This document shows positions 9,337 to 19,308 of a DNA stretch of 64,000 nt, piece after piece. The stretch's first letter is position 1. Every line of letters starts with the position of its first letter. This DNA is from Candidatus Ruthia sp. Cpac_8_S14 (GTDB lineage: Bacteria; Pseudomonadota; Gammaproteobacteria; PS1; Pseudothioglobaceae). The notes under the pieces are model-generated. The model worked only from the letters and a program-made list of their open reading frames with translations. It was not told the origin of the DNA and did not search any database. The stretch covers positions 372,001-436,000 of the forward strand of contig CP072533.1 in NCBI GenBank assembly GCA_021730205.1. Reading direction: 5' to 3'. The position numbers were made by a program, and so were the translations under genes.

Positions 9337-9714
9337 ATGAATTTTTTTTGGATATTTATAGCATTAAGCGGTGTTTTAGCAGTAATAATGGGCGCAATGT
9401 CAACACATGTTTTAAAGGATATTATGCAAGCAGAAGATATTACACGCATACATACAGCAGCTACTTACCAAATGTACCACACTTTAATGATTGCAATATT
9501 AGCTATGTGTTCGCAGCGTGTTTCGTTTAAGTCTATCGAGCAAAGTATTTGGCTTTTTATAGTAGGTATTGTACTATTTTCAGGTAGTTTGTATTTATAC
9601 ACTTTGACCAAACTACATGGTTTTGTTTTTGTTACACCAGTAGGTGGTGTGCTATTAATGCTTGGCTGGTTAAGTGTGGCAAGACTTACTTTTGTTTTTA
9701 TCAAACCAAAATAA
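9337..9714 (+). CDS. DUF423 family small membrane protein
   Basis: This 125-residue protein has four predicted membrane helices (about 4-20, 48-65, 70-90 and 96-118). It carries the DUF423/YgdD pattern: a glycine-alanine-rich first helix with GAMSTHVLK, then TAATYQMYHTLMI, SGSLYLYTLT and the VTPVGGVLLMLGW C-terminal block. These are inner-membrane proteins of unknown function found in most gammaproteobacteria. It stands alone between two degraded regions, so it appears to be under selection while its neighbours decayed. Confidence 0.87.
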   Translation: MNFFWIFIALSGVLAVIMGAMSTHVLKDIMQAEDITRIHTAATYQMYHTLMIAILAMCSQRVSFKSIEQSIWLFIVGIVLFSGSLYLYTLTKLHGFVFVTPVGGVLLMLGWLSVARLTFVFIKPK

Positions 9715-9824
9715 CACTTATCTAGAGAGAGGCCTTATCTTGAAAAAAAAGATAATCCTAGTATGTTAAGTTCTTATCTGTCATAATCGTTAGATATTTT
9801 TTCACTCAAGGATAGAGAGGGTGA

Positions 9825-11065
9825 ATGCGTCGTTATTTTTTTAGCAATTAGCTACATTATATTGGTTAACACTTATGCTAATATTGGCATTATTAGTGGC
9901 AATCAAATGCTAGAATCGGTTAACAAGAAAATAGTCAATATTGACACAGATGAATTAAAAGCCATTCCTGATACTGAACTCAATGTGATTTTAAGGGAGA
10001 CGTACGCACACCTTCTGAATTGGCTAAATTAGGCACAATTAAGCGTGGTCAGAATGTGAATATTATTAGGGGCTGGTTAGAGTTTCAAGTGGGTAATCAT
10101 GTCAAGTCAAAGGACACGCCAATTATTGTTTATTGTGGCAAGAATCTACGCTCGCCATTAGCCGAAAATACCTTAGGGAATATAATGTTAAGAATTATAC
10201 TGATGACTATTCTACATGGAAAGGGGGCATCTGACCCTGTCAAAATTAGTGATTATGAAACAGAGAATATCTTATATAGGAAATCTATTCAAATTGCTAA
10301 AAATATTTATTCTGTGATGGTGCTACTCAGCCACCTACTCGCGAGAACTCAAACTATAATAACAATTTATCATTCATTGTAACAACAGACGATGTTTTTG
10401 TGTTTAATGCAAGTGGTAGCTACTTAATTGCAAAGGTTATGCATGAGCAGATTAAAAAAATTATCTCTCAATCTGTTAAATACGTGGCTAGAAAATCCAC
10501 AAGGGTATGCTATTTTGGACTCAAATTACTGGAAAAAATAAGGGGCTGACTTTAATTGCACATACCAAAAAGCCTACAAAGAAATTCAACATCGGTCTGA
10601 GGATATCTACGCACGTGTATTGAGAATACAAAAAGATAAAATGATTTTGAATATGGGGAAAAAGGGGCATCACGATTGAATTTTTGCGCGCCTTAGCGCC
10701 TCTCATTCGCTTGATGACATCCAACTTTTAGCTCTGCCCAAGCAGAAATTGTTAATTAGTAGTGATATGGCATTTAATGAGCGCATACGGTTGTTTGAAT
10801 TAAAGCTTGGGGCAAACTTGAAGCTTTAAAGCCTGAAATTATTATTCCAGAGCATGGTGTGCTCAACAGACTTAGCGATCATTACTAAATTCACTAAAGG
10901 TTATTTGGTTTATATGCGCACTCAAGTTGAAAAGGTATTATGATGAGATGATTTACTTGATGCTTATCATATTGATCAATCTTCTTACCAAAATTGGGGT
11001 ATTTATAATACTGACTGCACAAGCAAAATGCTGAGCATATTCTTAAACAAATGGAATTTGAATAA
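9825..11065 (+). pseudogene. Rhodanese plus metallo-beta-lactamase-fold hydrolase relic
   Basis: An ATG at 9825 with a purine-rich ribosome-binding site opens a signal-peptide-like start, but the frame breaks at once. Pieced together over several frames one reads an IDTDELKAIPDTELNVI segment, a rhodanese domain with active-site-like IVYCGKNLRSPLA, a YSTWKG motif, and TTDDVFVFNASGSYLIAKV. A metallo-beta-lactamase part follows with SQGYAILDSNYWKKQGAD (partly shifted), LLISSDMAFNERI and PEIIIPEHG. It ends with NAEHILKQMEFE at 11065. At least six frameshifts or stops separate these blocks. An intact ancestor would be a periplasmic sulfur-transfer/MBL protein of about 400 residues. Confidence 0.72.
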
Positions 11066-11075
11066 TTAATCTTGT

Positions 11076-12041
11076 TTATGCCGAAACTAGGGTCAAATAA
11101 GATTGGTAGCGTTTTTTGTGAATTTCTCCTGATTTGACTGCCGATTTAATTGCACATTTTGGTTCGTTAATATGAACACAGTTTCGAAATTTACAAGCAT
11201 TAATGAGAGGTTTAAACTCTTTAAACCCACTCAAGATTTCTTGGTTAGTAAGCTCATCTAACTGAAATTCACGAACACCTGGGGAATCAATTAAATTACC
11301 ACCTGAAGGAATGTGGTACAGTGTGGTATTGGTTGTCGTGTGTTTACCAAGCTTACTTTTTTTGGATATTTCATTAATGCGCAAATTTAAATTAGGTATT
11401 AGTTCATTAATAAGCGAAGATTTTCCCACGCCAGATTGACCTAGAAGGATATGAGCCTTGTTATTAAGTTGAGTTTTTAATTGATCAATATTGATTTGCT
11501 CTTTAATGCTTAAATAGTTCACTGAATAACCAATATTTTCATACATAGAAAAATCAGACTTAATATGTTCAATATCACCCGCTAATTCAATTTTATTAAC
11601 CACAATATTAATAGGTAGTTTGGCATTTTCAGCTACCACCAAATAACGATCGATTAATTCAAACTGGTAATGTGGCTCAATGGCAACCACCAACCACAGT
11701 TGGTCGATATTAGCAGCAATGAGTTTGTGTGCGCGATGAAGTTGATTATGACGCTCAAGTAAGGCAGTAACAACATCTTGATTGGATTGCGTTATTTGAA
11801 AGATGACTTGATCACCAGCAACAGATAAGTCAATATTACGCCTAGCAGTGCATTGATATAACTCGCCTGATTTTGCTTTAACTAATAAACGCTGTCCATA
11901 GCGAGTAATTACCAAGCCTATTTGTGCTTTGTCAGAGTTAAGGAGTGATTTTTCAAAATTGTCTGAGGCTTTATTTGCTCTAGCAATACGCTCAGCTTGA
12001 ATTTTTTCAAGTCGCCATTTTTGGCGATGCGTTAAAGGCAA
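11076..12041 (-). CDS. rsgA: Ribosome small-subunit-dependent GTPase RsgA
   Basis: RsgA is a circularly permuted GTPase that checks late 30S maturation. The 321-residue protein has an N-terminal OB domain, then the permuted G motifs: G4 NKIE near 149-152, G1 GQSGVGKSS at 201-209 and DSPGVREF as G3. A C-terminal zinc knuckle contains C, C, H and C in ACKFRNCVHINEPKCAI. The N-terminal LTHRQKWRLEKIQAER block is the usual family start, but no ATG precedes it. The first usable start is TTG at 12041, 9 bases after the cytochrome stop. An ATA two codons further up could be a mutated ATG. Confidence 0.95.
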   Translation of the reverse strand: MPLTHRQKWRLEKIQAERIARANKASDNFEKSLLNSDKAQIGLVITRYGQRLLVKAKSGELYQCTARRNIDLSVAGDQVIFQITQSNQDVVTALLERHNQLHRAHKLIAANIDQLWLVVAIEPHYQFELIDRYLVVAENAKLPINIVVNKIELAGDIEHIKSDFSMYENIGYSVNYLSIKEQINIDQLKTQLNNKAHILLGQSGVGKSSLINELIPNLNLRINEISKKSKLGKHTTTNTTLYHIPSGGNLIDSPGVREFQLDELTNQEILSGFKEFKPLINACKFRNCVHINEPKCAIKSAVKSGEIHKKRYQSYLTLVSA

Positions 12042-12050
12042 AGCTATATG

Positions 12051-12329
12051 CTATTTTTTGAACTTATAATATTCATTGTTTAAGTAGTTTACAACTGACT
12101 TTTCCTCATCAGGAAGCCAATCAATGTTGAACGTACTGACACAATTATTCACTTGGCGAGATAAATCAAAGTGATTGTGCAAACGTGAGTTATCCCGTGT
12201 ATAAAAAGCATCATCATGCTCAATAATATGACAAGCAATACAAGATTCTTCGTGTAATTCCTTACCCTCTTCATTGGCAAATGTGGCGCTTGATGCGATT
12301 AGCATTGTGGTTAGTAATAATTGATTCAT
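12051..12329 (-). CDS. Small monoheme c-type cytochrome
   Basis: The 92-residue precursor has a signal peptide (about residues 1-18, ending SATFA) and a single heme-binding motif CIACH at 30-34. The rest is charged, with one further cysteine in VNNCVSTF and no obvious axial methionine. A periplasmic electron carrier is likely, but the redox partner cannot be named. It lies between the M48 protease gene (35 bases upstream) and rsgA (same frame, immediately downstream), which says little about its job. CcmH elsewhere in the window supports active heme attachment. Confidence 0.82.
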   Translation of the reverse strand: MNQLLLTTMLIASSATFANEEGKELHEESCIACHIIEHDDAFYTRDNSRLHNHFDLSRQVNNCVSTFNIDWLPDEEKSVVNYLNNEYYKFKK

Positions 12330-12363
12330 AAATTTTTTCTCTAGTTAGTTTTAAGTATGCCGT

Positions 12364-13614
12364 TTATTGCTTATAAGCCTTAAGCTGATTAATGCGAATT
12401 GACGCACTTGGATGAGAATCATGAAAAGCAGAGTATAAATAATCTGGTGTGAGGGTTGTGGCATTATCTTTATATAACTTCACCAGCGAAGATACTAAAT
12501 CATCTGCATTGGTATGTTTAGCGGCGAAGGCATCGGCTTCAAACTCATGCTTTCGTGATAGATAATTATTAATAGGTGCAATAAAAAAACTAAACACTGG
12601 TATAGTTAGTGTAAACAAAATAAGAGCCGTATGATTTGAAGGATGACTAATGCCAAGTCCATGAAAAAACCAGTCCTGATTAATCAAGTAGCCAAGTAAC
12701 ATCAAACCAAATAAGGAAATTGCAAACGAATTGAACATGTATTTGCGAATATGTTTGTGATAAAAATGCCCCAGTTCATGAGCAAGAATTGCTTGAACTT
12801 CATCATCATTCATGCCTTTGAGTAATGTATCAAAAAACACAATGCGTTTATTTTTACCAATGCCTGTAAAGTAGGCATTGCCATGCGATGACCTTTTAGA
12901 CCCGTTCATCACAAATACGCCGTCACTTTTAAACCCTGTACGTTTAATCAGATTGTTAATTTTAGTTTTTAACTCAGTATTATCTAGCGGCTTAAATTGA
13001 TTAAAAATGGGTGCAATATAAGTGGGATAAAGCCAAAACATCAATAGTGAAAATCCAGTGAGAACCAGCCAAACATAAATCCACCAATATTCACCCATGA
13101 CACTCATTAAATAAAGAATGGCATAAATCAGTGGCAAACCAATAATCAGCATAAGTAACGTGCCTTTGAGTAAATCCATGATAAAGGTTTTCACATCGGT
13201 TTGATTAAACCCAAATTTTTGTTCTAATACAAAAGTCCGATACACACCAAATGGTAAATCAATCAAACTACCTAACACCATCAAGCTCACTACAAAACCC
13301 ACACCTATATATAAAGCGTTGTCAGTTTGCGCTTGCCAAGTGTTGTCTAAGTAGTCCAATCCACCACCAAGTGTCCATAGTAGCAATATGGTAGTCGAAA
13401 ATATAACTTCAAAATGATTTAATTTGAGTTTAGCTTGTGTGTATTTAGCCGCTTTTTGGTGTTCTTTTAGCGTAATTTTTTTGTTAAATTCGCTAGGTAT
13501 TTTATCAAACGATTGAATAATCACTTTGCTTTGTCTGACGTTTAGCCACAACAAGGTGATAACATAGCTAAAAGTAGCTATTAGAAAAATTAAAGTGAAT
13601 AGATTAAATGCCAT
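12364..13614 (-). CDS. M48 family metalloprotease (Ste24-like)
   Basis: This is a polytopic membrane zinc protease of 416 residues. The catalytic HELGH is at 279-283, with the third zinc ligand region EFEADAFA near 357-364. Multiple hydrophobic helices precede (about 5-25, 68-82, 100-118, 150-170, 175-195) and follow (295-310, 325-345) the active site. Overall architecture resembles CAAX protease Ste24, which bacteria use in membrane protein quality control. The gene is complete. It is the first gene of a minus-strand group with the cytochrome and rsgA. Confidence 0.9.
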   Translation of the reverse strand: MAFNLFTLIFLIATFSYVITLLWLNVRQSKVIIQSFDKIPSEFNKKITLKEHQKAAKYTQAKLKLNHFEVIFSTTILLLWTLGGGLDYLDNTWQAQTDNALYIGVGFVVSLMVLGSLIDLPFGVYRTFVLEQKFGFNQTDVKTFIMDLLKGTLLMLIIGLPLIYAILYLMSVMGEYWWIYVWLVLTGFSLLMFWLYPTYIAPIFNQFKPLDNTELKTKINNLIKRTGFKSDGVFVMNGSKRSSHGNAYFTGIGKNKRIVFFDTLLKGMNDDEVQAILAHELGHFYHKHIRKYMFNSFAISLFGLMLLGYLINQDWFFHGLGISHPSNHTALILFTLTIPVFSFFIAPINNYLSRKHEFEADAFAAKHTNADDLVSSLVKLYKDNATTLTPDYLYSAFHDSHPSASIRINQLKAYKQ

Positions 13615-13734
13615 ATTTTTTTTTAAAAAAATTATTATTTTACCTGGATAAATAGGTGTTGATAAATATTAGAATATTACGATATTTTTATAAAATTGCT
13701 TTTTAAACATATTGTTAAGTATTATTAATAAGGA

Positions 13735-14834
13735 GAAAGGTATAAAGCATTTTGTTTTAGCAATTGTTTTAATGGCAGGGGTCGCGCCCCAAGCAAGTGT
13801 TAATAAAGACTTGGTATATTCGTCTAATCATTGTCAGGCTGGTGATATAGTGGCACAAACTTATTTCGTTAACCATTTTTACGACTTTGATAATTATACC
13901 ATCATCAGGCAAGGGAGGGATATTACTGCACTTATTTTAAGGTCAAAGACTCAAACCCACTAATACTAACATTAGACGTTATTTAAATAATAAACCAAAA
14001 TCTGCCAATGTTAATGCACAAGACTTGGCAATTTTCTGTTCAGGCAAGCTTAAAGTACGAGCATACTGATTACTGATTTTGAAAGTTAAAATAAATCGCA
14101 GTCGTAAAGGCTCGTCAGGGTATTAATCCTAAAACTGAAATTTCTATTTCGTAAAGTTTGTTGTTTTGTCCAGTCTGTACGTGATGATGCTAATATTGAT
14201 TTACGTCGTCTGAATGAGGTTGTAATATCAGTCAACATTCCAATTAAAGGTAAACCAGAGTATTTTCTAATGTTGCCGACTTTGTGCGTATGACGGCACA
14301 ATTTTGTCAATATGTTAATGATAACACCTGAAGGGCAAGAGTCAAACCCAAATCTTAAATATTTTCACGTGCCAAATACTAAATTTTTTTCTAAAAATAT
14401 AGATGTGTATAGTGATGTAAATGATAAAAGTTGGATGCCAAATGCTAATGAGAAGTTGTCACAAGCTTTAATGGCTTGTTAGAGGCCAATATCAGCCAGG
14501 GGGATTTTGGATTCATTTGTTGGAATGAAGGTGTGATTATGGTATTTATATGATATCTCATCTTAAAGAAGAGATATTCGCTACTGATGGATAATGTGTG
14601 GGTTGATTCTCTTAAAAATACGTTAGAAATAACAGATGCCACGGTATTTGAATCTATTCTAGTATTATTAGCAAGCTTTGTTCCACTATTGATGACACAA
14701 TTAGCAAATACTTGAGCATTGGCTATTTTTTTATCTCTGAGGTATTAATTATTGATGCGGTGATTGCGCTAACAATCATCCCATTGCTGATTTATGCTTT
14801 CAAGCCAAAATATGTTTTTAATAATGAGCAGTAA
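13735..14834 (+). pseudogene. Degraded multi-gene region: secreted protein, IHF/HU scrap, probable RND-type exporter tail
   Basis: About 1.1 kb with no full gene. A ribosome-binding site AAGGAGAAAGG is followed by ATA, not ATG, then a signal-peptide-like KHFVLAIVLMAGVAPQA, and the frame dies near 13963. At 14101-14150 the codons spell KARQGINPKTEISIS, a DNA-binding-arm sequence of IHF/HU type. Further scraps include DDANIDLRRLNEVVISVN (14185 on) and, at 14585-14834, DATVFESILVLLASFVPLL and VLIIDAVIALTIIPLLIY. The latter resemble the last helices of an RND/MMPL-type exporter. Names for the outer fragments are tentative. Confidence 0.45.
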
Positions 14835-14924
14835 TTAAACGTTATTAAAAAACCTTGCTTTGACAGGCCTTTTTTTTGATTAACAAACAAAACTTATTTT
14901 AACAATGGATAGGGTGCTTTTTTA

Positions 14925-14954
14925 TTACTGAAAGTGCAGTTATTAATGTATAAT
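14925..14954 (+). promoter_or_regulatory. Promoter of the lysC operon
   Basis: A weak -35 TTACTG (14925-14930) and a perfect -10 TATAAT (14949-14954) with an 18-base spacer lie 28 bases before the lysC ATG. The long degraded region upstream has no gene reading in. Confidence 0.5.
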
Positions 14955-14982
14955 TCTGATGAATATTAATTGAATATAGTTA

Positions 14983-16206
14983 ATGGCATTAATTGTACAA
15001 AAATACGGCGGTACTTCAGTCGCTTCGGCTGAGCGTATTCGGGCGGTTGCACAAAAAATTAAAGCATTTAAAGAGACTGGTGATCAACTGGTGGTGAGTG
15101 TATCTGCTATGAGTGGTGAAACTAATCGAATGACTGCACTTGCACAAACTATTCAAGATACACCCTCTTTAAGAGAGATGGATGTTTTACTAACGACTGG
15201 TGAGCAAGTGACGATTGCTTTGCTTACTATGGCGTTGCAACAATTAGGTTGTGATGCGATTTCTTATACGGGTTCGCAAGTGCGCATTATGACTGATTCT
15301 GAGCACGGTAAAGCGCGCATCAAGTCAATTGATGATCATCGCATTCGCCAAAGTTTGACACAAGGTAAAATTGTGGTTGTGGCAGGGTTTCAAGGTGTGG
15401 ATGAAGATGGGCACATTACCACGTTAGGTCGTGGTGGTTCTGATACTACTGCTATGGCGCTTGCGGCTGCACTTAAGGCTGACGAATGCCAAATTTATAC
15501 TGATGTAGATGGGGTATTCACAACCGACCCTCGTATTGAGCCAAATGCTAGAAAAATGAATGTTGTGAGTTATGAAGAGATGTTAGAAATGGCATCACTT
15601 GGCTCAAAAGTTTTGCAAATTCGTTCTGTGGAGTTTGCATCAAAATATAAAGTGCCGTTAAGAGTGCTGTCATCTTTGATTGACAACCCGGTAGGCACAT
15701 TAATTACCAGTGAGGAGAATATTGTGGAACAAGCCCTTATTTCAGGCATCGTTCATAATAAAGATGAAGCAAAGCTAAGTTTAATCGGTGTGCCAGATGA
15801 GCCTGGTATTGCATTTAAAATTCTAAGCCCAATTAGTATAGCCAATATCGAAGTTGATATGATTGTGCAAAGTGTATCTGCACGTGAGGGTCTGACTAAC
15901 TTTGCTTTTACTGTGCATAGGAATGACTTTAAAACTGCTAGTAAAATCCTAGATTGTTTGTGTCAAGAATTAAGCGCAATGATTGTCCAAAGTGACAACA
16001 AAGTGGTTAAAGTATCATTGGTAGGTATTGGTATGCGCTCTCATGCAGGTATTGCCACACAGATGTTTGAGGTGTTGCATAATGAGGGTATTAATATTCA
16101 GATGATTTCCACTAACGAAATTAAAATTTCAGTGGTGATTGATGAAAAGTATTTAGAATTAGCAGTGCGTTCATTACACGCTGTGTTTGAATTGGATAAG
16201 GAATAA
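14983..16206 (+). CDS. lysC: Aspartate kinase, monofunctional
   Basis: Aspartokinase makes L-aspartyl-4-phosphate, the first step to lysine, threonine, methionine and diaminopimelate. The 407-residue protein starts [13 protein letters not shown], with the substrate/ATP-binding KYGGTS at 7-12. [12 protein letters not shown] lies near 145-157, and there are two C-terminal ACT regulatory domains (about 265-330 and 345-400). Length and ACT pair match the lysine/threonine-feedback type. It begins a run lysC-ilvE-(relic)-aroK-tolC. DapF, a later enzyme of the same pathway, is at 52641. Confidence 0.95.
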   Translation: MALIVQKYGGTSVASAERIRAVAQKIKAFKETGDQLVVSVSAMSGETNRMTALAQTIQDTPSLREMDVLLTTGEQVTIALLTMALQQLGCDAISYTGSQVRIMTDSEHGKARIKSIDDHRIRQSLTQGKIVVVAGFQGVDEDGHITTLGRGGSDTTAMALAAALKADECQIYTDVDGVFTTDPRIEPNARKMNVVSYEEMLEMASLGSKVLQIRSVEFASKYKVPLRVLSSLIDNPVGTLITSEENIVEQALISGIVHNKDEAKLSLIGVPDEPGIAFKILSPISIANIEVDMIVQSVSAREGLTNFAFTVHRNDFKTASKILDCLCQELSAMIVQSDNKVVKVSLVGIGMRSHAGIATQMFEVLHNEGINIQMISTNEIKISVVIDEKYLELAVRSLHAVFELDKE

Positions 16207-16208
16207 AA

Positions 16209-17144
16209 ATGCATACATTTGACGATAGAGATGGTTTAATTTGGTTTGATGGTAAGTGGGTAGATTGGCGTGAGGCCAAAGTTCATGTATTGACTCATAC
16301 TTTGCATTATGGCATGGGCGTATTTGAAGGGGTTCGTGCGTACGAAACCAAAAAAGGACCCGCAATTTTTCGTCTTGAAGAGCACACTAACAGGCTGTTT
16401 AATTCTGCCAAGATTATGAACATGAGTATTGGCTTTTCCAAAGATGAGCTTAACCAAGCCCAAGAAGATGCAGTTGCTAAAAATAATCTTGATAGCGCCT
16501 ACATTCGCCCCATGTGCTTTTACGGTTCAGAAGGCATGGGATTACGTGCTGATGGACTTAAGGTGCATACCATTATTGCTGCTTGGGAGTGGGGGTCGTA
16601 TTTAGGCGAGGACAATATGAAAAACGGTATTCGCATTCGCACTTCAAGTTATGCACGCCACCATGTTAATATTACCATGACTAAAGCTAAGGCCAATGGC
16701 AACTATATTAATTCAATGTTAGCCTTACAAGAAGCGTTAACTGATGGTTATGATGAGGCGTTAATGTTAGATGTTGATGGTTTTGTGGCTGAGGGTAGCG
16801 GTGAAAATATTTTTATTGTGCGAGATGGTATTATTTACACACCTGATTTGACCTCAGCACTAGCAGGCATTACTCGTGATACCGTATTTAAGTTGGCAAC
16901 TGATTTGGGTTATAAAGTGATTGAGAAATGCATCACTCGTGATGAAGTGTGCATTGCAGATGAAGCATTTTTTACAGGTACAGCAGCGGAGATAACTCCC
17001 ATTCGCGAACTTGATAATCGTACAATCGGTTTAGGTACGCGTGGTCCAGTGACTGAGCAGTTACAAATCTTATATTTTGATTGTGTTTATGGCAGGAATG
17101 AGCAATACCAACACTGGATTACCAATGAATTTATCCGTAGATGA
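16209..17144 (+). CDS. ilvE: Branched-chain amino acid aminotransferase
   Basis: IlvE is a fold-type IV PLP enzyme that transaminates the 2-oxo acids of valine, leucine and isoleucine with glutamate. The 311-residue sequence contains the N-terminal WFDGKWVDW and [13 protein letters not shown] blocks. It also has the substrate-loop [13 protein letters not shown], the PLP lysine in TKAKANGNY and the phosphate-binding [10 protein letters not shown]. It starts 2 bases after lysC, and its stop overlaps the ATG of a zinc-finger relic (ATGA), the same pair as in many gammaproteobacteria. Confidence 0.96.
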   Translation: MHTFDDRDGLIWFDGKWVDWREAKVHVLTHTLHYGMGVFEGVRAYETKKGPAIFRLEEHTNRLFNSAKIMNMSIGFSKDELNQAQEDAVAKNNLDSAYIRPMCFYGSEGMGLRADGLKVHTIIAAWEWGSYLGEDNMKNGIRIRTSSYARHHVNITMTKAKANGNYINSMLALQEALTDGYDEALMLDVDGFVAEGSGENIFIVRDGIIYTPDLTSALAGITRDTVFKLATDLGYKVIEKCITRDEVCIADEAFFTGTAAEITPIRELDNRTIGLGTRGPVTEQLQILYFDCVYGRNEQYQHWITNEFIRR

Positions 17145-17319
17145 TTTTCAAAAAGAAGCATGTTAGTTTTAGCGTTGTGGAAGAAAAAGATTTGCCATTT
17201 CATTTGTCCACCACCAGAGGCGCAAAAGTGGAATTATACACCCCAAGGTATTTTTAAAATTCGACAAAAATGGTAAATCATCTTGTCCGTACTGTAGTGC
17301 CAGTTATGAATTGGAATAA
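17141..17319 (+). pseudogene. Zinc-finger (zf-CHCC) domain protein relic
   Basis: The ATG overlaps the ilvE stop, as for a translationally coupled small gene. Frame 1 gives [22 protein letters not shown] single-base shift then gives CPPPEAQKWNYTPQGIFK, and a second shift gives FDKNGKSSCPYCSASYELE up to the TAA at 17317-17319. This is the CHCC zinc-finger family often found next to ilvE, with CPYC as its final pair. Two indels and the apparent loss of the conserved histidine (T in WNYTP) mark it as dead. Confidence 0.8.
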
Positions 17320-17324
17320 ACTTG

Positions 17325-17846
17325 ATGAGTAGTAACTCACTAAATGTTGTTTTAATTGGACCAATGGGCTCTGGCAAGACATCAGTTGGTCGCCGTTTGG
17401 CCTGTGTTCTTAAGCGTGATTTCTTTGATTCAGATTTCGAAATAGTAGCGCGTACGGGTGTGGCTATTGATCATATTTTTGATGTAGAGGGCGAACAAGG
17501 CTTTCGTAAGCGTGAAACACAAATGTTGGCTGATTTGTGCGAGATTAAGAATATTGTCATCGCTACTGGTGGCGGTGTTGTTATTAAGGCTGAAAATCGA
17601 GAAATGCTTAAGTACAATAGTTTTTCGGTATATCTATCGTCAACGGTTGAACAGTTACTTAAACGCACCATGAATTCTAGATCTAGGCCACTACTTGAAC
17701 AATCAAGCAATCGAGAGAAAACCATTCGTGACTTGGTATCAAAGCGCGAATTTTTATATCAAGAAGTGGCAGATGTGGTGATTGATACCACAGATAAGAA
17801 GTTATACGCTATTATTAACGAGATTAAAAAAGCCATTCCAGTATGA
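17325..17846 (+). CDS. aroK: Shikimate kinase
   Basis: AroK phosphorylates shikimate at the 3-hydroxyl in the aromatic amino acid pathway. The 173-residue protein has the P-loop GPMGSGKT at 12-19, DSDFEI for shikimate/Mg binding, GFRKRET and the central ATGGGVV, and the lid-region arginines in NSRSRPLL. ATG 17325 is preferred over the TTG one codon upstream. The gene lies 5 bases after the zinc-finger relic and overlaps the next gene by ATGA. No aroB follows, unlike in E. coli. Confidence 0.95.
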   Translation: MSSNSLNVVLIGPMGSGKTSVGRRLACVLKRDFFDSDFEIVARTGVAIDHIFDVEGEQGFRKRETQMLADLCEIKNIVIATGGGVVIKAENREMLKYNSFSVYLSSTVEQLLKRTMNSRSRPLLEQSSNREKTIRDLVSKREFLYQEVADVVIDTTDKKLYAIINEIKKAIPV

Positions 17847-19231
17847 AAAAAAATCTAACCACTGTGTTGATTTTTGCCATTTGTCTTGATGCTCAAGCAA
17901 TGACACAAAATAAGTTTATTGAACGCTTAAAAAATACACATCCTTTTTTTACACAACTTGATTTATCTGTACAAATTAAGCAAATTGATCAACAAGCAAC
18001 CACAGCTAACCAAGATTGGATCGTTGGCGTAAAAACTAATTTTAAGAATGAAGATAGCGATATTTCATCCATAACGACTTATAATGATTTAAATACCACT
18101 TCAGTTGATTTTTCAGCAACTAAAAAAATAGTAAGCTCAGGCGCTAATATTATTGTCAAACACAATTGGAAAAACAAAAGCAAGGCTGAAATCACCAGTT
18201 TAAATACCAATAGAAATAAATTTTCTATTGATTATCTTCATCCATTATTGAAAAATGCAGGTGGCATTAATAATCAACTAAATACAGATTTATCTAATAT
18301 TGACGTGCAAATATCTAGGCTTGAGATTGCTGAACAACAAGAGGTTTTTATACTTACTCAATTGAAGAAATTTATTGATTTGGCTTACGCTCAAGAGCGC
18401 TTAATGATTAATAATCAACGCCTAGATTTAGCCACCCAGGAATTGACTTTAGTTAAACAAAGATTTACCATGTCAGTGGTTGATAAAGTTGATGTATTGC
18501 TGCAAGAAGATGCTTATCAAAGTGCTAAGCAACAACAACTTCAAACCCAACAAGATTTAAATTTTTTGCGTCATGAAATGGCCATTATTTTAGATATTGA
18601 TTTTTCTAATATTAGGGCTGAATTTGATTTATATCGAGGCTATACAACCAATGATGATAATCTTAAACAATACTTATTGAGTAATTCTAGAGTATTAAGA
18701 ATAGCTAATTTAAATCAAGATTTGTTAGAACGCCAGTTAAAGAGTGACAAAAATAATTCAAAAATACAGCTTGACTTAAAACTTGGTATTAGCAACGAAG
18801 GTGAGAATGGTCGCTATACAGACTCTATTTCTAATCAGGGCCCATCGTGGAATATTGGCTTGGATTTGAGTTATCCTATTGGCGGTACGCAAGCCAAGTC
18901 AGCCATTGAAAAAACACAAATAAAACTTGCTAGAGCTAAAGAACAAAAGCAAGAGCAATTATTAAACATCCACGCCAAGGCGAACGCATTAAAGCAAAAA
19001 ATTCAATATTTAGTGGAAATACTTGAATCCAATAAAACGCAAATCGAAATTGCCAAGGCACGCACCAAAGAGGAAAAACGAAGATACAACAATGCTAACT
19101 CTCAAGCAAGTTTTGTTATTTCAGCACAAAATAATGAGCAAAGCGCAAGTCTTAACCACATTCAAGTGGCGAAAAACTATCAACAATCAGTGCTTGATTT
19201 TAAGGCAACTATTGACCAATTATTGCCATGA
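17843..19231 (+). CDS. TolC-family outer membrane efflux protein
   Basis: The 462-residue precursor begins with a signal peptide (about 1-19, ending DAQA). It shows the duplicated long-helix plan of outer membrane efflux proteins: alpha-helical stretches rich in Q, K, L and A around 165-245 and 360-450, separated by a beta-strand-type region. TolC trimers form the outer channel for RND or ABC pumps. No pump gene is adjacent; the RND/adaptor pair at 56.5-61.2 kb in this window is a plausible partner. It overlaps aroK (ATGA), which probably reflects operon compaction rather than function. Confidence 0.85.
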   Translation: MKKNLTTVLIFAICLDAQAMTQNKFIERLKNTHPFFTQLDLSVQIKQIDQQATTANQDWIVGVKTNFKNEDSDISSITTYNDLNTTSVDFSATKKIVSSGANIIVKHNWKNKSKAEITSLNTNRNKFSIDYLHPLLKNAGGINNQLNTDLSNIDVQISRLEIAEQQEVFILTQLKKFIDLAYAQERLMINNQRLDLATQELTLVKQRFTMSVVDKVDVLLQEDAYQSAKQQQLQTQQDLNFLRHEMAIILDIDFSNIRAEFDLYRGYTTNDDNLKQYLLSNSRVLRIANLNQDLLERQLKSDKNNSKIQLDLKLGISNEGENGRYTDSISNQGPSWNIGLDLSYPIGGTQAKSAIEKTQIKLARAKEQKQEQLLNIHAKANALKQKIQYLVEILESNKTQIEIAKARTKEEKRRYNNANSQASFVISAQNNEQSASLNHIQVAKNYQQSVLDFKATIDQLLP

Positions 19232-19308
19232 TAAATTTTGCTTTGGGTGGTATGAGCGATACCAGCATTTTATTCTTTAAGGCATTAAAAAGAACAAAAA
19301 AACGCCTT

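Noticed and set aside
10020..10382. 120-codon open frame with a rhodanese-like segment
   Set aside because: It lacks its own start context and is one piece of the longer rhodanese/MBL relic, which continues in other frames on both sides.
13712..13963. 83-codon open frame starting with TTG
   Set aside because: The natural start appears to be the ATA behind the ribosome-binding site, and the frame ends abruptly within a degraded region; treated as part of a pseudogene.
14840..14875. Terminator-like AACCTTG...CAGGCC followed by T8 before lysC
   Set aside because: The stem is only about 4 base pairs with a bulge; the T-run alone is not enough.
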